Assembly (NCBI RefSeq): GCF_004016515.1
Contig: NZ_SACT01000002.1
Location: forward strand, 310,001 to 374,000
Origin: Rubrivivax albus
GTDB taxonomy: Bacteria > Pseudomonadota > Gammaproteobacteria > Burkholderiales > Burkholderiaceae_C
Reading direction: 5' to 3'
Length of the DNA: 64,000 nucleotides
In this document: positions 57,424-64,000 of the stretch, one piece after another
Layout of the letters: every line of letters begins with the position of its first letter
Position numbering within the stretch: position 1 is the first letter of the stretch
Notes under the pieces: generated by a model
Told to the model about the DNA's origin: nothing
The model's input: the letters and a program-made list of their open reading frames with translations, nothing else
Databases searched by the model: none
Position numbers and translations under genes: made by a program

Positions 57424-58286
57424 GACGCCCGCCTTCCGAACAAGCCTTGCGGGCGGAACAGCAGCACCAGCACGAAAAGCAGATAGGCCGCGGCCAGCGT
57501 CAGCCCAGGGTCGATCACGCTGGCGACGAAGGTCTCCGCCAGGCCCAGGATGACCGCGGCGACGACGGCGCCGCGCACGTCGCCCACGCCGCCCATGATG
57601 ACGATGATCAGCGCCTTCATCGTGAACAGCACACCGATGGACGCGTCCAGCGTCAGGAAGGTCGACAGGATGGTGCCGCCCGCGGCGGTGATGGCCCCGC
57701 CCAGCGCGAAGGCCAGCGTGTTCATGGTTTTCACGTCTATGGCGACCAACCCGGCCGAGCGCGGGTCCACCGCCACGGCGCGCAGCGCCATGCCGGTGCG
57801 GGTGGCGTGCAGGCCCCACCACACCAGCGCGCAGATGGCCGCTGCGGCCAGTGCCGCGACGATGCGGTTCAGGCCGAAGGGGCTGCCGAACAGTTCGAAG
57901 GGCGTGGCCAGGAAGCTGTAGTTGAAGAACTCGCCGCCGAAGGCCCAGCGCATCAGGCCCACCATCGCGAAGCTCATGCCGAAGGTGGCCAGGATGCTGT
58001 CCACCTCCAGCTGGCCGCGGTTCTTCGCGCGCCGCACCAGCGGCAGCAGCAGCCACCGGTAGATGGCCGCGTTGAGCAGGAAGGCCGCCGGCACCACGAA
58101 CAGCAGCGCCAGCATCGGATTGACGCTCTGGGCCGTGAACACCCAGAAGGCGCCGAAGGCCCCGGCCACCAGCATCTCGCCGTTGGCCAGGTTCATGATG
58201 CGCGCCACGCCGTACTGCAGGGTCAGGCCCATCGCCAGCAGCGAATAGGTGGCCCCCAGCAGGATGCCGGTGATCAGGATGTCCAT
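57420..58286 (-). CDS. livH: Branched-chain-type ABC transporter permease LivH
   Basis: Inner-membrane permease, 288 residues, with the LivH pattern ILLGATYSLLAMGLTLQYGVARIMNLANGEMLVAGA at the start, MTLRAVAV-type loop (MALRAVAVDPRSAGLVAIDV) and ALGGAITAAGGTI. It is 53 nt after livK; that gap contains a strong hairpin. Confidence 0.93.
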   Translation of the reverse strand: MDILITGILLGATYSLLAMGLTLQYGVARIMNLANGEMLVAGAFGAFWVFTAQSVNPMLALLFVVPAAFLLNAAIYRWLLLPLVRRAKNRGQLEVDSILATFGMSFAMVGLMRWAFGGEFFNYSFLATPFELFGSPFGLNRIVAALAAAAICALVWWGLHATRTGMALRAVAVDPRSAGLVAIDVKTMNTLAFALGGAITAAGGTILSTFLTLDASIGVLFTMKALIIVIMGGVGDVRGAVVAAVILGLAETFVASVIDPGLTLAAAYLLFVLVLLFRPQGLFGRRAS

Positions 58287-58300
58287 GGTGGGTCGGAGAT

Positions 58301-58325
58301 CGCGCGCCGGGCCGGCCGGCGCGCG
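58301..58325 (-). other. GC-rich hairpin between livK and livH
   Basis: A perfect 10-bp stem, CGCGCGCCGG (58301-58310) with CCGGCGCGCG (58316-58325), loop 5 nt, lies 14 nt after the livK stop in the transcribed direction. No T-run. It likely protects the livK message and lowers expression of the permease and ATPase genes. Confidence 0.65.
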
Positions 58326-58339
58326 TGGGCTTCAGGAGG

Positions 58340-59533
58340 TCACCAGCCGGTCTTCAGCTGCACCGGGCGCTCGCCCGGCTTGCCGGTGGAGGCCACGCCG
58401 ACGAACTTGCCGCCCTGCCACTGGCCCACGGTCCAGTAGTTCTCGATGATCTGGTTCTTGAAGGTCCAGTCGCCGAGCACGGTCTTGAAGCTGTTCTTCT
58501 TGATGTAGTCGGTCACCGCCGCCTTGTCGACGCCGCCCGTGCCCTCGATGGCCTGCTCCAGCACCTGCAGGCTGGCGTAGGTGACGGGGCCGGCCCAGTA
58601 GTCGGCATCGACGCCGGTGATCTTCTTGTGCGTCTCGAAGTAGCCCTTCATCTCCGGCGCGTCGGGGTTGATGCCGCCGGCACCCAGCACGTGCTCGGCC
58701 GACTTGCCGTACTTGGCGCCGAAGGCGGGGAAGCAGGTGGCCACGGCCGAGTAGTAGGCCTTGACGTTCAGGCCCTCGATCTTGGCCAGCTCGGCCAGGG
58801 CGAAGGTGTCGGGCGGGTACGACCAGGCGACGAAGGCGTCGGGGTTGGCCGCCTTGGCGCCCTTCATCACCGGGGCCAGGTCCTGCGTGCCCAGCGGGTA
58901 GCTCTTGTCGAACACCAGCTCCAGGCCGTGCTGCTTGAAGATCGGGCGCGCGGCCTCGGCCAGCTCGATGCCGAAGGCGTCGGCCACGTTGACCATGGCC
59001 ACCTTCTTGCCGATCTTGCCCTCGTCGACCAGCTTCTTGAGGATGTCGGCCACCGAGTTGGCGAAGGCCGTGGTGCTGCCCAGCGTGAGGAACAGCGTGG
59101 GGTAGCGCTTGGTCAGCTCCGGCCCCTTGTCGGTGATGGCGCTGACGGCGATCTGCGGGTAGCCGTACTTGGCGAACACCGGCGCAGCCGCCAGGTTCAG
59201 GCCGGTGCCATAGGGGGCGATGATGAAGTCGGCCTTGTCCTGCGTGGCCAGGCGCTCGACGGCCTTGATGGTCTCGCCGGGGTTGGTGCGGTCGTCGTAC
59301 TCGACGAGCTCGATCTTGCGCATCGAGCCGTCCTTCATCTTCAGCCCGCCGCGCTCGTTGACTTGCGTGACCCACATCTTGATGCTGGGCCACTGGGTGA
59401 CGGCGGCGCCACCGGCCAGCGGGCCGGTCTTGGGCGCCACGGCGCCGATCTTGATCGTCTGCTGGGCCGCTGCCGGCAGCGACACGGCAAGTGCCGCGGC
59501 GGCGGCCAGGGCCAGGGTGGTTCTGCGTTGCAT
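58340..59533 (-). CDS. livK: ABC transporter substrate-binding protein (LivK family)
   Basis: Periplasmic receptor of the Liv-type importer. The 397 residues start with a signal peptide (RRTTLALAAAAALAVSLPAAAQQ) and a type I periplasmic fold (IKIGAVAPKTGPLAGGAA; LVEYDDRTNPGETIKAVERLATQDKADFIIAPYGTG). Its neighbours are aromatic aldehyde dehydrogenases, so an aromatic acid, alcohol or aldehyde is a likelier ligand than an amino acid, as found for several LivK relatives in lignin-aromatic degraders. Confidence 0.9.
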   Translation of the reverse strand: MQRRTTLALAAAAALAVSLPAAAQQTIKIGAVAPKTGPLAGGAAVTQWPSIKMWVTQVNERGGLKMKDGSMRKIELVEYDDRTNPGETIKAVERLATQDKADFIIAPYGTGLNLAAAPVFAKYGYPQIAVSAITDKGPELTKRYPTLFLTLGSTTAFANSVADILKKLVDEGKIGKKVAMVNVADAFGIELAEAARPIFKQHGLELVFDKSYPLGTQDLAPVMKGAKAANPDAFVAWSYPPDTFALAELAKIEGLNVKAYYSAVATCFPAFGAKYGKSAEHVLGAGGINPDAPEMKGYFETHKKITGVDADYWAGPVTYASLQVLEQAIEGTGGVDKAAVTDYIKKNSFKTVLGDWTFKNQIIENYWTVGQWQGGKFVGVASTGKPGERPVQLKTGW

Positions 59534-59563
59534 CGTCTTGTCTCCGTCGGTGGGTTGCAGGGT

Positions 59564-61015
59564 CTAGAAGGGGTAGTGCGCCGGCTCGCCCTGCACGGTG
59601 ATCCAGCGCAATTCGGTGAATTCGTCGATGGCGGCGGTGCCGCCGAAGCGGCCGTAGCCGCTGGCCTTGACGCCGCCGAAGGGCATCTGCGGCTCATCGT
59701 GCACGGTGGACGCGTTGACGTGGCAGATGCCGGAGTCGATCTGGCGCGCCACGGCCAGCGCACGCACCACGTCGCGGCCGAAGACGGCGGCGGCCAGGCC
59801 GTAGTCGTTGTCGTTGGCCACGGTGACGGCTTCTTCCACCGAATGCACGCGCACCACGCCGACCACCGGGCCGAAGCTCTCGTCGCGGTAGAGGCGCATG
59901 GCCGGCGTCACGTGGTCCAGCAGCGCCGGCTGCATCACCGTGCCCTCGGCCTCGCCCCCGGCCACCAGCACCGCGCCCTTGGCCATGGCGTCGTCGATCA
60001 TGCTGCGCACGCGGTCCACGGCGTCGCGGTCGATCATCGCGCCGAGCACGCAGCCTTCGCTGCCGGGCACGCCGGCACGCAGCGTGCGCACCTTGGCGGC
60101 CAGCTTCTCGACAAAGGCGTCGGCCACGCTGGCGTCCACCACCAGGCGCTCGGTGCTCATGCAGATCTGGCCCTGGTTGGCGTAGGCGCCGAAGGCGGCG
60201 GCCTGCACGGCGGCATCGAGGTCGGCGTCGTCCAGCACCACCATCGGCGCCTTGCCGCCGAGTTCCAGCAGCGCACGCTTGAGGTGGCGGGCACAACTTT
60301 CGGCGATCAGCCGGCCCACGCGCGTGGAGCCGGTGAAGCTGACACGGCGCACCGCCGGGTGGGCGATCAGCGCATCCACCACGGCGCGCGCATCGGCCGG
60401 CGCGTTGCTGACCACGTTCAGGGCGCCCGGCGGCAGGCCGCCAGCGCGCAGCGCCTCGGCGATCAGCCGGTGCGTCATCGGGCACATCTCGGCCGACTTC
60501 AGCACGACGGTGTTGCCGCAGGCCAGCGGCATGGCCACCGCACGCACGCCCAGGATCACCGGCGCGTTCCACGGCGCGATGCCCACGCACACCCCCGCGG
60601 GCTGGCGCACGGCCATCGCCAGCTTGTCCGGGTGCTCCGACGGGATCACCTGGCCGCCGATCTGCGTGGTCATGGCCGCGGCCTCGCGCAGCATCTCGGC
60701 GCCCAGGCGCACGTTGAAGGTGGCCCACTGCCGCGACGAGCCGGTCTCGCGCGCCATGGTGCGCACGAAGTCGGGCGTGCGCGCCAGCAGTTCGTCGGCG
60801 GCGCGGTTGAGCACCGCGCGGCGCGCGCCCGGCGGCGTGGTCGACCAGGCCGGAAAGGCCGCCGCGGCCGCGCTGGCGGCGGCCTGGGCATCGGCTGCGC
60901 TGGCCGCGGCGGCCACGGTGACCACCTCGCCGCGCACCGGGTCGCGGCGGTCGAACGTGGCGCCGCCGGTGGCGGGGGCGTCGCGTTCGCCGATGAGCAG
61001 GTGGGCGGTGTACAT
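59564..61015 (-). CDS. vdh: Aldehyde dehydrogenase, vanillin/salicylaldehyde type
   Basis: NAD-dependent oxidation of an aromatic aldehyde. The 483-residue protein has the vanillin/salicylaldehyde dehydrogenase form: MYTAHLLIGERDAPATGGATFDRRDP at the start, APWNAPVILGVRAVAMPLACGNTVVLKSAE, catalytic Glu in LELGGKAPM, Cys in QGQICMS, and PFGGVKASGYGRFGG. The ATG at 61015 fits this start; the frame is open far upstream but lies over the AraC gene. It heads the operon with livK 30 nt after. The symbol is given for the subfamily; the exact aldehyde is unproven. Confidence 0.87.
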   Translation of the reverse strand: MYTAHLLIGERDAPATGGATFDRRDPVRGEVVTVAAAASAADAQAAASAAAAAFPAWSTTPPGARRAVLNRAADELLARTPDFVRTMARETGSSRQWATFNVRLGAEMLREAAAMTTQIGGQVIPSEHPDKLAMAVRQPAGVCVGIAPWNAPVILGVRAVAMPLACGNTVVLKSAEMCPMTHRLIAEALRAGGLPPGALNVVSNAPADARAVVDALIAHPAVRRVSFTGSTRVGRLIAESCARHLKRALLELGGKAPMVVLDDADLDAAVQAAAFGAYANQGQICMSTERLVVDASVADAFVEKLAAKVRTLRAGVPGSEGCVLGAMIDRDAVDRVRSMIDDAMAKGAVLVAGGEAEGTVMQPALLDHVTPAMRLYRDESFGPVVGVVRVHSVEEAVTVANDNDYGLAAAVFGRDVVRALAVARQIDSGICHVNASTVHDEPQMPFGGVKASGYGRFGGTAAIDEFTELRWITVQGEPAHYPF

Positions 61016-61052
61016 GGGTGACGTCAGCGTGAGCCGCGACTGTGGCCCAGGA

Positions 61053-61137
61053 GGCCAACCCTGTTCATGTATCTTTATGGCATGAGATTGACCGTTTCTG
61101 GAATCCGGCCTCCGGAGTTTCCTGAACAGGGTTGGCC
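61053..61137. promoter_or_regulatory. 15-bp perfect inverted repeat between vdh and araC-type gene
   Basis: GGCCAACCCTGTTCA (61053-61067) and its exact complement TGAACAGGGTTGGCC (61123-61137) flank a 55-bp centre in the divergent promoter region. The second arm ends 15 nt before the AraC start. Two such sites would let an AraC-type dimer contact both promoters or form a small loop. A stem-loop in RNA is possible but the centre is long. Confidence 0.7.
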
Positions 61138-61152
61138 CGGGGGAGCGGCGCG

Positions 61153-62067
61153 ATGAGCCCCTGGGGATCGGCGGCGTTCTCCGGCGCGCGCGAGGTGCAG
61201 GCGCTGCACATCGAGCCCACGCTGCACCCGCAGCGCTGGTCGCTGGAGGGCCCCGCGCCGGCCGGCGGCGGGGCGCTCTCGCGCTGCGTGCATCTGGCCA
61301 ACGGGCGTGGGCAGCTCTGGCACGCCGACGGCGAACTGCCGCTGCGGGGCGGCGACGTGGTCTGGCTGCCGGCCGGACAGGCGCGGGCGCTGCGCGTGGA
61401 TGCGGGCACGAGCGGCCTGACCGTGGGCGTGACCGACGCCCTGCTGGCCGCCGCCGCCGGAGACCGCCCGGATGCCGCACCGCTGCGCGCGGTGAGCACC
61501 CGACTGGTGGTGCTGGGCGGCGTGGAACCGGCGGCGCGCGACGAGCTGGTGCGCTCGCTGCGGGCCATGGAGGCCGAGGCCCGCAGCGGCGCCAGCGTGT
61601 CGCGGCCCTACCTGGTGGCGCACCTGACGCTGGTGCTGGTGGCGCTGTGGCGGCTGGCCAGCCACACCGGCGTGGAGGCGGCGCTGGCACCGGGGCAGGG
61701 CCGACTGCTGCGCTTTCGCCACCTGGTGGAGGCGCAGTTCCGCCACCACTGGCCGGTGGCGCGCTACGCGCAGGAGCTGACCATCTCGCCCGACCGCCTG
61801 CACGACCTGTGCGTGCGCACCCTGGGCCGGCCGCCGCTGGCCCTGGTGCACCAGCGCGTGGTGCGCGAGGCCTGCAGCCTGCTGGCGGGCACGGACCTGT
61901 CGGTGGAGCACGTGGCACAGGACCTGGGCTTCGGCAGCGGCAGCCACTTCAGCCACTTCTTCCGCCGCTGGACGGGCAGTGCGCCGGGCCGGTGGCGGGC
62001 GCAGTCGCGGGCGTTGTCCGCGGCCGGGCGCCCGCCGGGGCCCACCAGCTACGCCGACTGGCCGTGA
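61153..62067 (+). CDS. AraC-family transcriptional regulator
   Basis: A 304-residue regulator with an N-terminal cupin-type sensing region (about 1-140) and a C-terminal double HTH (about 200-290): PVARYAQELTISPDRLHDLCVRTLGRPP, then LSVEHVAQDLGFGSGSHFSHFFRRWTGSAPGRWR, the standard AraC signature. ATG 61153 follows GGGGGAG; an upstream TTG is unlikely. It is divergent from vdh and likely activates the vdh-liv operon on sensing an aromatic compound. Confidence 0.88.
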   Translation: MSPWGSAAFSGAREVQALHIEPTLHPQRWSLEGPAPAGGGALSRCVHLANGRGQLWHADGELPLRGGDVVWLPAGQARALRVDAGTSGLTVGVTDALLAAAAGDRPDAAPLRAVSTRLVVLGGVEPAARDELVRSLRAMEAEARSGASVSRPYLVAHLTLVLVALWRLASHTGVEAALAPGQGRLLRFRHLVEAQFRHHWPVARYAQELTISPDRLHDLCVRTLGRPPLALVHQRVVREACSLLAGTDLSVEHVAQDLGFGSGSHFSHFFRRWTGSAPGRWRAQSRALSAAGRPPGPTSYADWP

Positions 62068-62083
62068 GCCGATCGGCCTGCGC

Positions 62084-64000
62084 TCAGGCCGCCGTCGCCC
62101 GCCGCTGCGCGTAGGCCACGTAGGTGGCGAAGCTGCCCGGGTTGGCCATCGCATCCGGGCTGGCCACCGCCTCGGGCGCCGCCCCCAGCAGCAGCTTGCG
62201 CACCGGCAGTTCCATCTTCTTGCCGGTGAGCGTGCGCGGGATCTCCGGGACCTGCACGATGTCGTCGGGCACGTGGCGTGGCGAGGCGTCCTTTCGGATG
62301 CGATCGCGGATGCGCGCTTTCAGTGCATCGTCGAGTTCGGCGCCGGGCTGCAGCACCACGAATAGCGGCATGAACGACGGCTTGCCCAGGTACTCCAGGT
62401 CCACGACCAGGCTGTCGCGAATCTCCGGCAGGTCCTCCACCACGCGGTAGATCTCGGCCGTGCCCATGCGGATGCCGTGGCGGTTGATGGTGGTGTCGCT
62501 GCGCCCGTAGATCACCGAACTGCCGCGCTCGGTGAAACGGATCCAGTCGCCGTGGCGCCAGAGGCCCGGGTACATCTCGAAGTAGCTCTCCCGATAGCGT
62601 TTCCCGTCCGGATCGTTCCAGAAGTACAGCGGCATCGACGGCATGGGCTGCGTGATCACGAGTTCGCCCACCTCGCCGACCACGTCGCGGCCCTGTTCGT
62701 CGAAGGCGTGGGCGTCCACGCCCAGCTCACGGCACTGGATCTCGCCCGCGTGCACCGGCAGCGTCGCGGCGCTGGAGACGAATCCGGCGGCGATGTCGGT
62801 GCCGCCGCTGATCGACGCCAGCCACAGGTCGGGCTTCACATGCCGGTAGGCCCAGCCGTAGGCGTCCTCGGGTAGCGGCGAACCGGTGGACACCAGCGCG
62901 CGCATGGCCGACAGATCCAGGTCGCGGCCAGGCTCCAGCCCATCCTTCATCGCCTGCAGCAGGAAGGCCGCACCGCAGCCGAACAGCGTGACCTTGTGTT
63001 CTGCAGCAAAGCGCCAGGCCGCGTCCGGCGTCGGGTAGCCGGGGTGCCCGTCGAACAGCACCACGGTGGCGCCCATCAGCAGGCCGCCGACCAGCAGGTT
63101 CCAGACGATCCAGCCCGGGCTGCCCAGGTAGAGCATCACGTCGCCTTCGCGCAGGTCGTGCTGGAAGGCCAGTGCCTTCAGGTGCGTGAGCACGATGGCG
63201 CCCTGGCCATGCACCATTGCCTTGGGCAGGCCGGTGGTGCCGGAGGAATAGACGATCCACAGCGGATGGTCGAAGGGCAGGCGCGTGAACTGCAGCGGCG
63301 CCGGCGTGCCGATGGCGTCCGCCCAGCGCACGGCGCCGGGCCAGGGCGGTGCGGCCTCCTCGTCCGGCGCCGGCACGTGCACCACGGCCTGCAGGCTGGG
63401 CAGCTCGCGGATCAGCTCGGCGACGATCTCGCGACGGTCGTGGCGCTTGCCGGCGTAGGTGGTGCTGCCGCCAGCGAACAGCAGCTTGGGCTCGATCTGT
63501 CGGAAGCGGTCGAGCACCACGGTGGCGCCCATGTCGGGCGCGCAGCTGGACCAGATGGTCCCGATGCTGGCGCAGGCCAGCAGCGCCACCACGGTCTCGG
63601 CACGGCTGGGCTGGTAGGAGACGACGCGGTCACCCGCCTCGATCCCCTGCGCGCGCATCCAGGCCGCCAGGGCGCCGACCTGTTCCCGCAGCTCGGCCCA
63701 GGAGACCTCGCGCGGCGGCGCGTCCTCGCGCCGCACGATCAGCGCCGGCCGAGCATCGCTGGCGCGGCGGAAGACGTGCTCCGCGTAGGACAGGCGCACG
63801 TTCGGGAACCATTGCGCGCCGGGCATCTCGCGGCGCGCCAGCACCACCGACGGGTCGCCGTCGGCCTGGATGTCGAAGTAATCCCAGACGTCGCGCCAGA
63901 AGCGGTCCAGGTCGGCCACCGACCAGCGCCACAGCGCCTCGTAGTCGTCGAATCGATCGCCGTGCCGCTGCTGCAGCCAGTGCTGGAAGTGGTGCAGCAG
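62084..64000 (-). CDS. aacS: Acetoacetyl-CoA synthetase (5' end outside the window)
   Basis: ATP-dependent ligase that activates acetoacetate for lipid or polymer use or catabolism. At least 638 residues are present and the frame is open at the right edge; the family length is about 650-660, so only some 15-25 residues are missing. The adenylate-forming motifs are YSSGTTGLPKAMVHG, the GRSDTTINRHGIRMGTAEIY hinge and the acyl-adenylate Lys in RTLTGKKMELPVRK. The N-terminal domain FDDYEALWRWSVADLDRFWRDVW supports acetoacetyl- over acetyl-CoA synthetase. It ends 16 nt after the AraC gene. Confidence 0.92.
   Translation of the reverse strand: MLHHFQHWLQQRHGDRFDDYEALWRWSVADLDRFWRDVWDYFDIQADGDPSVVLARREMPGAQWFPNVRLSYAEHVFRRASDARPALIVRREDAPPREVSWAELREQVGALAAWMRAQGIEAGDRVVSYQPSRAETVVALLACASIGTIWSSCAPDMGATVVLDRFRQIEPKLLFAGGSTTYAGKRHDRREIVAELIRELPSLQAVVHVPAPDEEAAPPWPGAVRWADAIGTPAPLQFTRLPFDHPLWIVYSSGTTGLPKAMVHGQGAIVLTHLKALAFQHDLREGDVMLYLGSPGWIVWNLLVGGLLMGATVVLFDGHPGYPTPDAAWRFAAEHKVTLFGCGAAFLLQAMKDGLEPGRDLDLSAMRALVSTGSPLPEDAYGWAYRHVKPDLWLASISGGTDIAAGFVSSAATLPVHAGEIQCRELGVDAHAFDEQGRDVVGEVGELVITQPMPSMPLYFWNDPDGKRYRESYFEMYPGLWRHGDWIRFTERGSSVIYGRSDTTINRHGIRMGTAEIYRVVEDLPEIRDSLVVDLEYLGKPSFMPLFVVLQPGAELDDALKARIRDRIRKDASPRHVPDDIVQVPEIPRTLTGKKMELPVRKLLLGAAPEAVASPDAMANPGSFATYVAYAQRRATAA

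Noticed and set aside
58325..61021. 898-codon plus-strand frame over livK and vdh
   Set aside because: Antisense to two clear genes, low-complexity product, no start signal.
59564..61918. 784-residue version of the vanillin-type aldehyde dehydrogenase
   Set aside because: The extra 301 residues are antisense to the AraC gene and low-complexity; the family start is at 61015.

Overview
The window is 64 kb of chromosome from a high-GC betaproteobacterium. It carries a complete rRNA operon. The 16S text, read on the minus strand, together with the overall gene content fits Burkholderiales of the Rubrivivax/Leptothrix/Ideonella/Methylibium group; this placement is by eye, not by phylogeny. Most protein genes use strongly GC-biased third positions, so nearly every real gene casts long open frames on the other strand; those were left out. 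I saw no insertion sequences, prophage, CRISPR array or replication origin.

Layout. 0-8.4 kb: coaX (pantothenate kinase III) divergent from a fused isobutyryl-CoA mutase (icmF), then a diguanylate cyclase, a histidine phosphatase and AMP nucleosidase. 8.4-14.3 kb: a four-gene export system (outer-membrane factor, MacA-like adaptor, separate MacB-like ATPase and permease) facing an MFS transporter. 14.5-18.4 kb: an EF-G paralogue, then a TerC-family membrane protein behind a clear yybP-ykoY (Mn2+) riboswitch. 18.4-24.6 kb: small and poorly known genes (an HTH-like protein, a possible leader RNA with two small ORFs, HDOD, YqaA), then an Lrp regulator divergent from hppD, an alpha/beta hydrolase and an FFLEELY protein. 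24.7-30.2 kb: rrn operon on the minus strand (16S-tRNA-Ile-tRNA-Ala-23S-5S) with tandem promoters, boxA sites and processing stems. 30.3-37 kb: an Lrp regulator divergent from glmS, selO, and a gspA/gspB pair.

37-48.6 kb is the metabolic core. A LysR regulator is divergent from one long operon for protocatechuate 4,5-cleavage: ligJ, ligK, ligI, ligA, ligB, ligC, plus a signal-less ModA-like binding protein and a beta-hydroxyacid-dehydrogenase-like gene, followed by a TRAP transporter (dctPQM) and an aldo/keto reductase. The pathway converts protocatechuate to pyruvate and oxaloacetate, but no recognisable 4-oxalomesaconate tautomerase (LigU/PmdU/GalD) is present. 48.7-62 kb: a secreted subtilase, then a minus-strand operon that runs vanillin-type aldehyde dehydrogenase, livKHMGF, a second aldehyde dehydrogenase, a coniferyl-alcohol-dehydrogenase-like SDR and a flotillin, divergent from an AraC regulator. 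The window ends inside an acetoacetyl-CoA synthetase gene.

Working model (inference): the AraC-linked operon imports and oxidises lignin-type aromatic alcohols and aldehydes to aromatic acids. After ring demethylation elsewhere these would feed the lig operon. hppD and the acyl-CoA genes (icmF, acetoacetyl-CoA synthetase) fit a general catabolic lifestyle.
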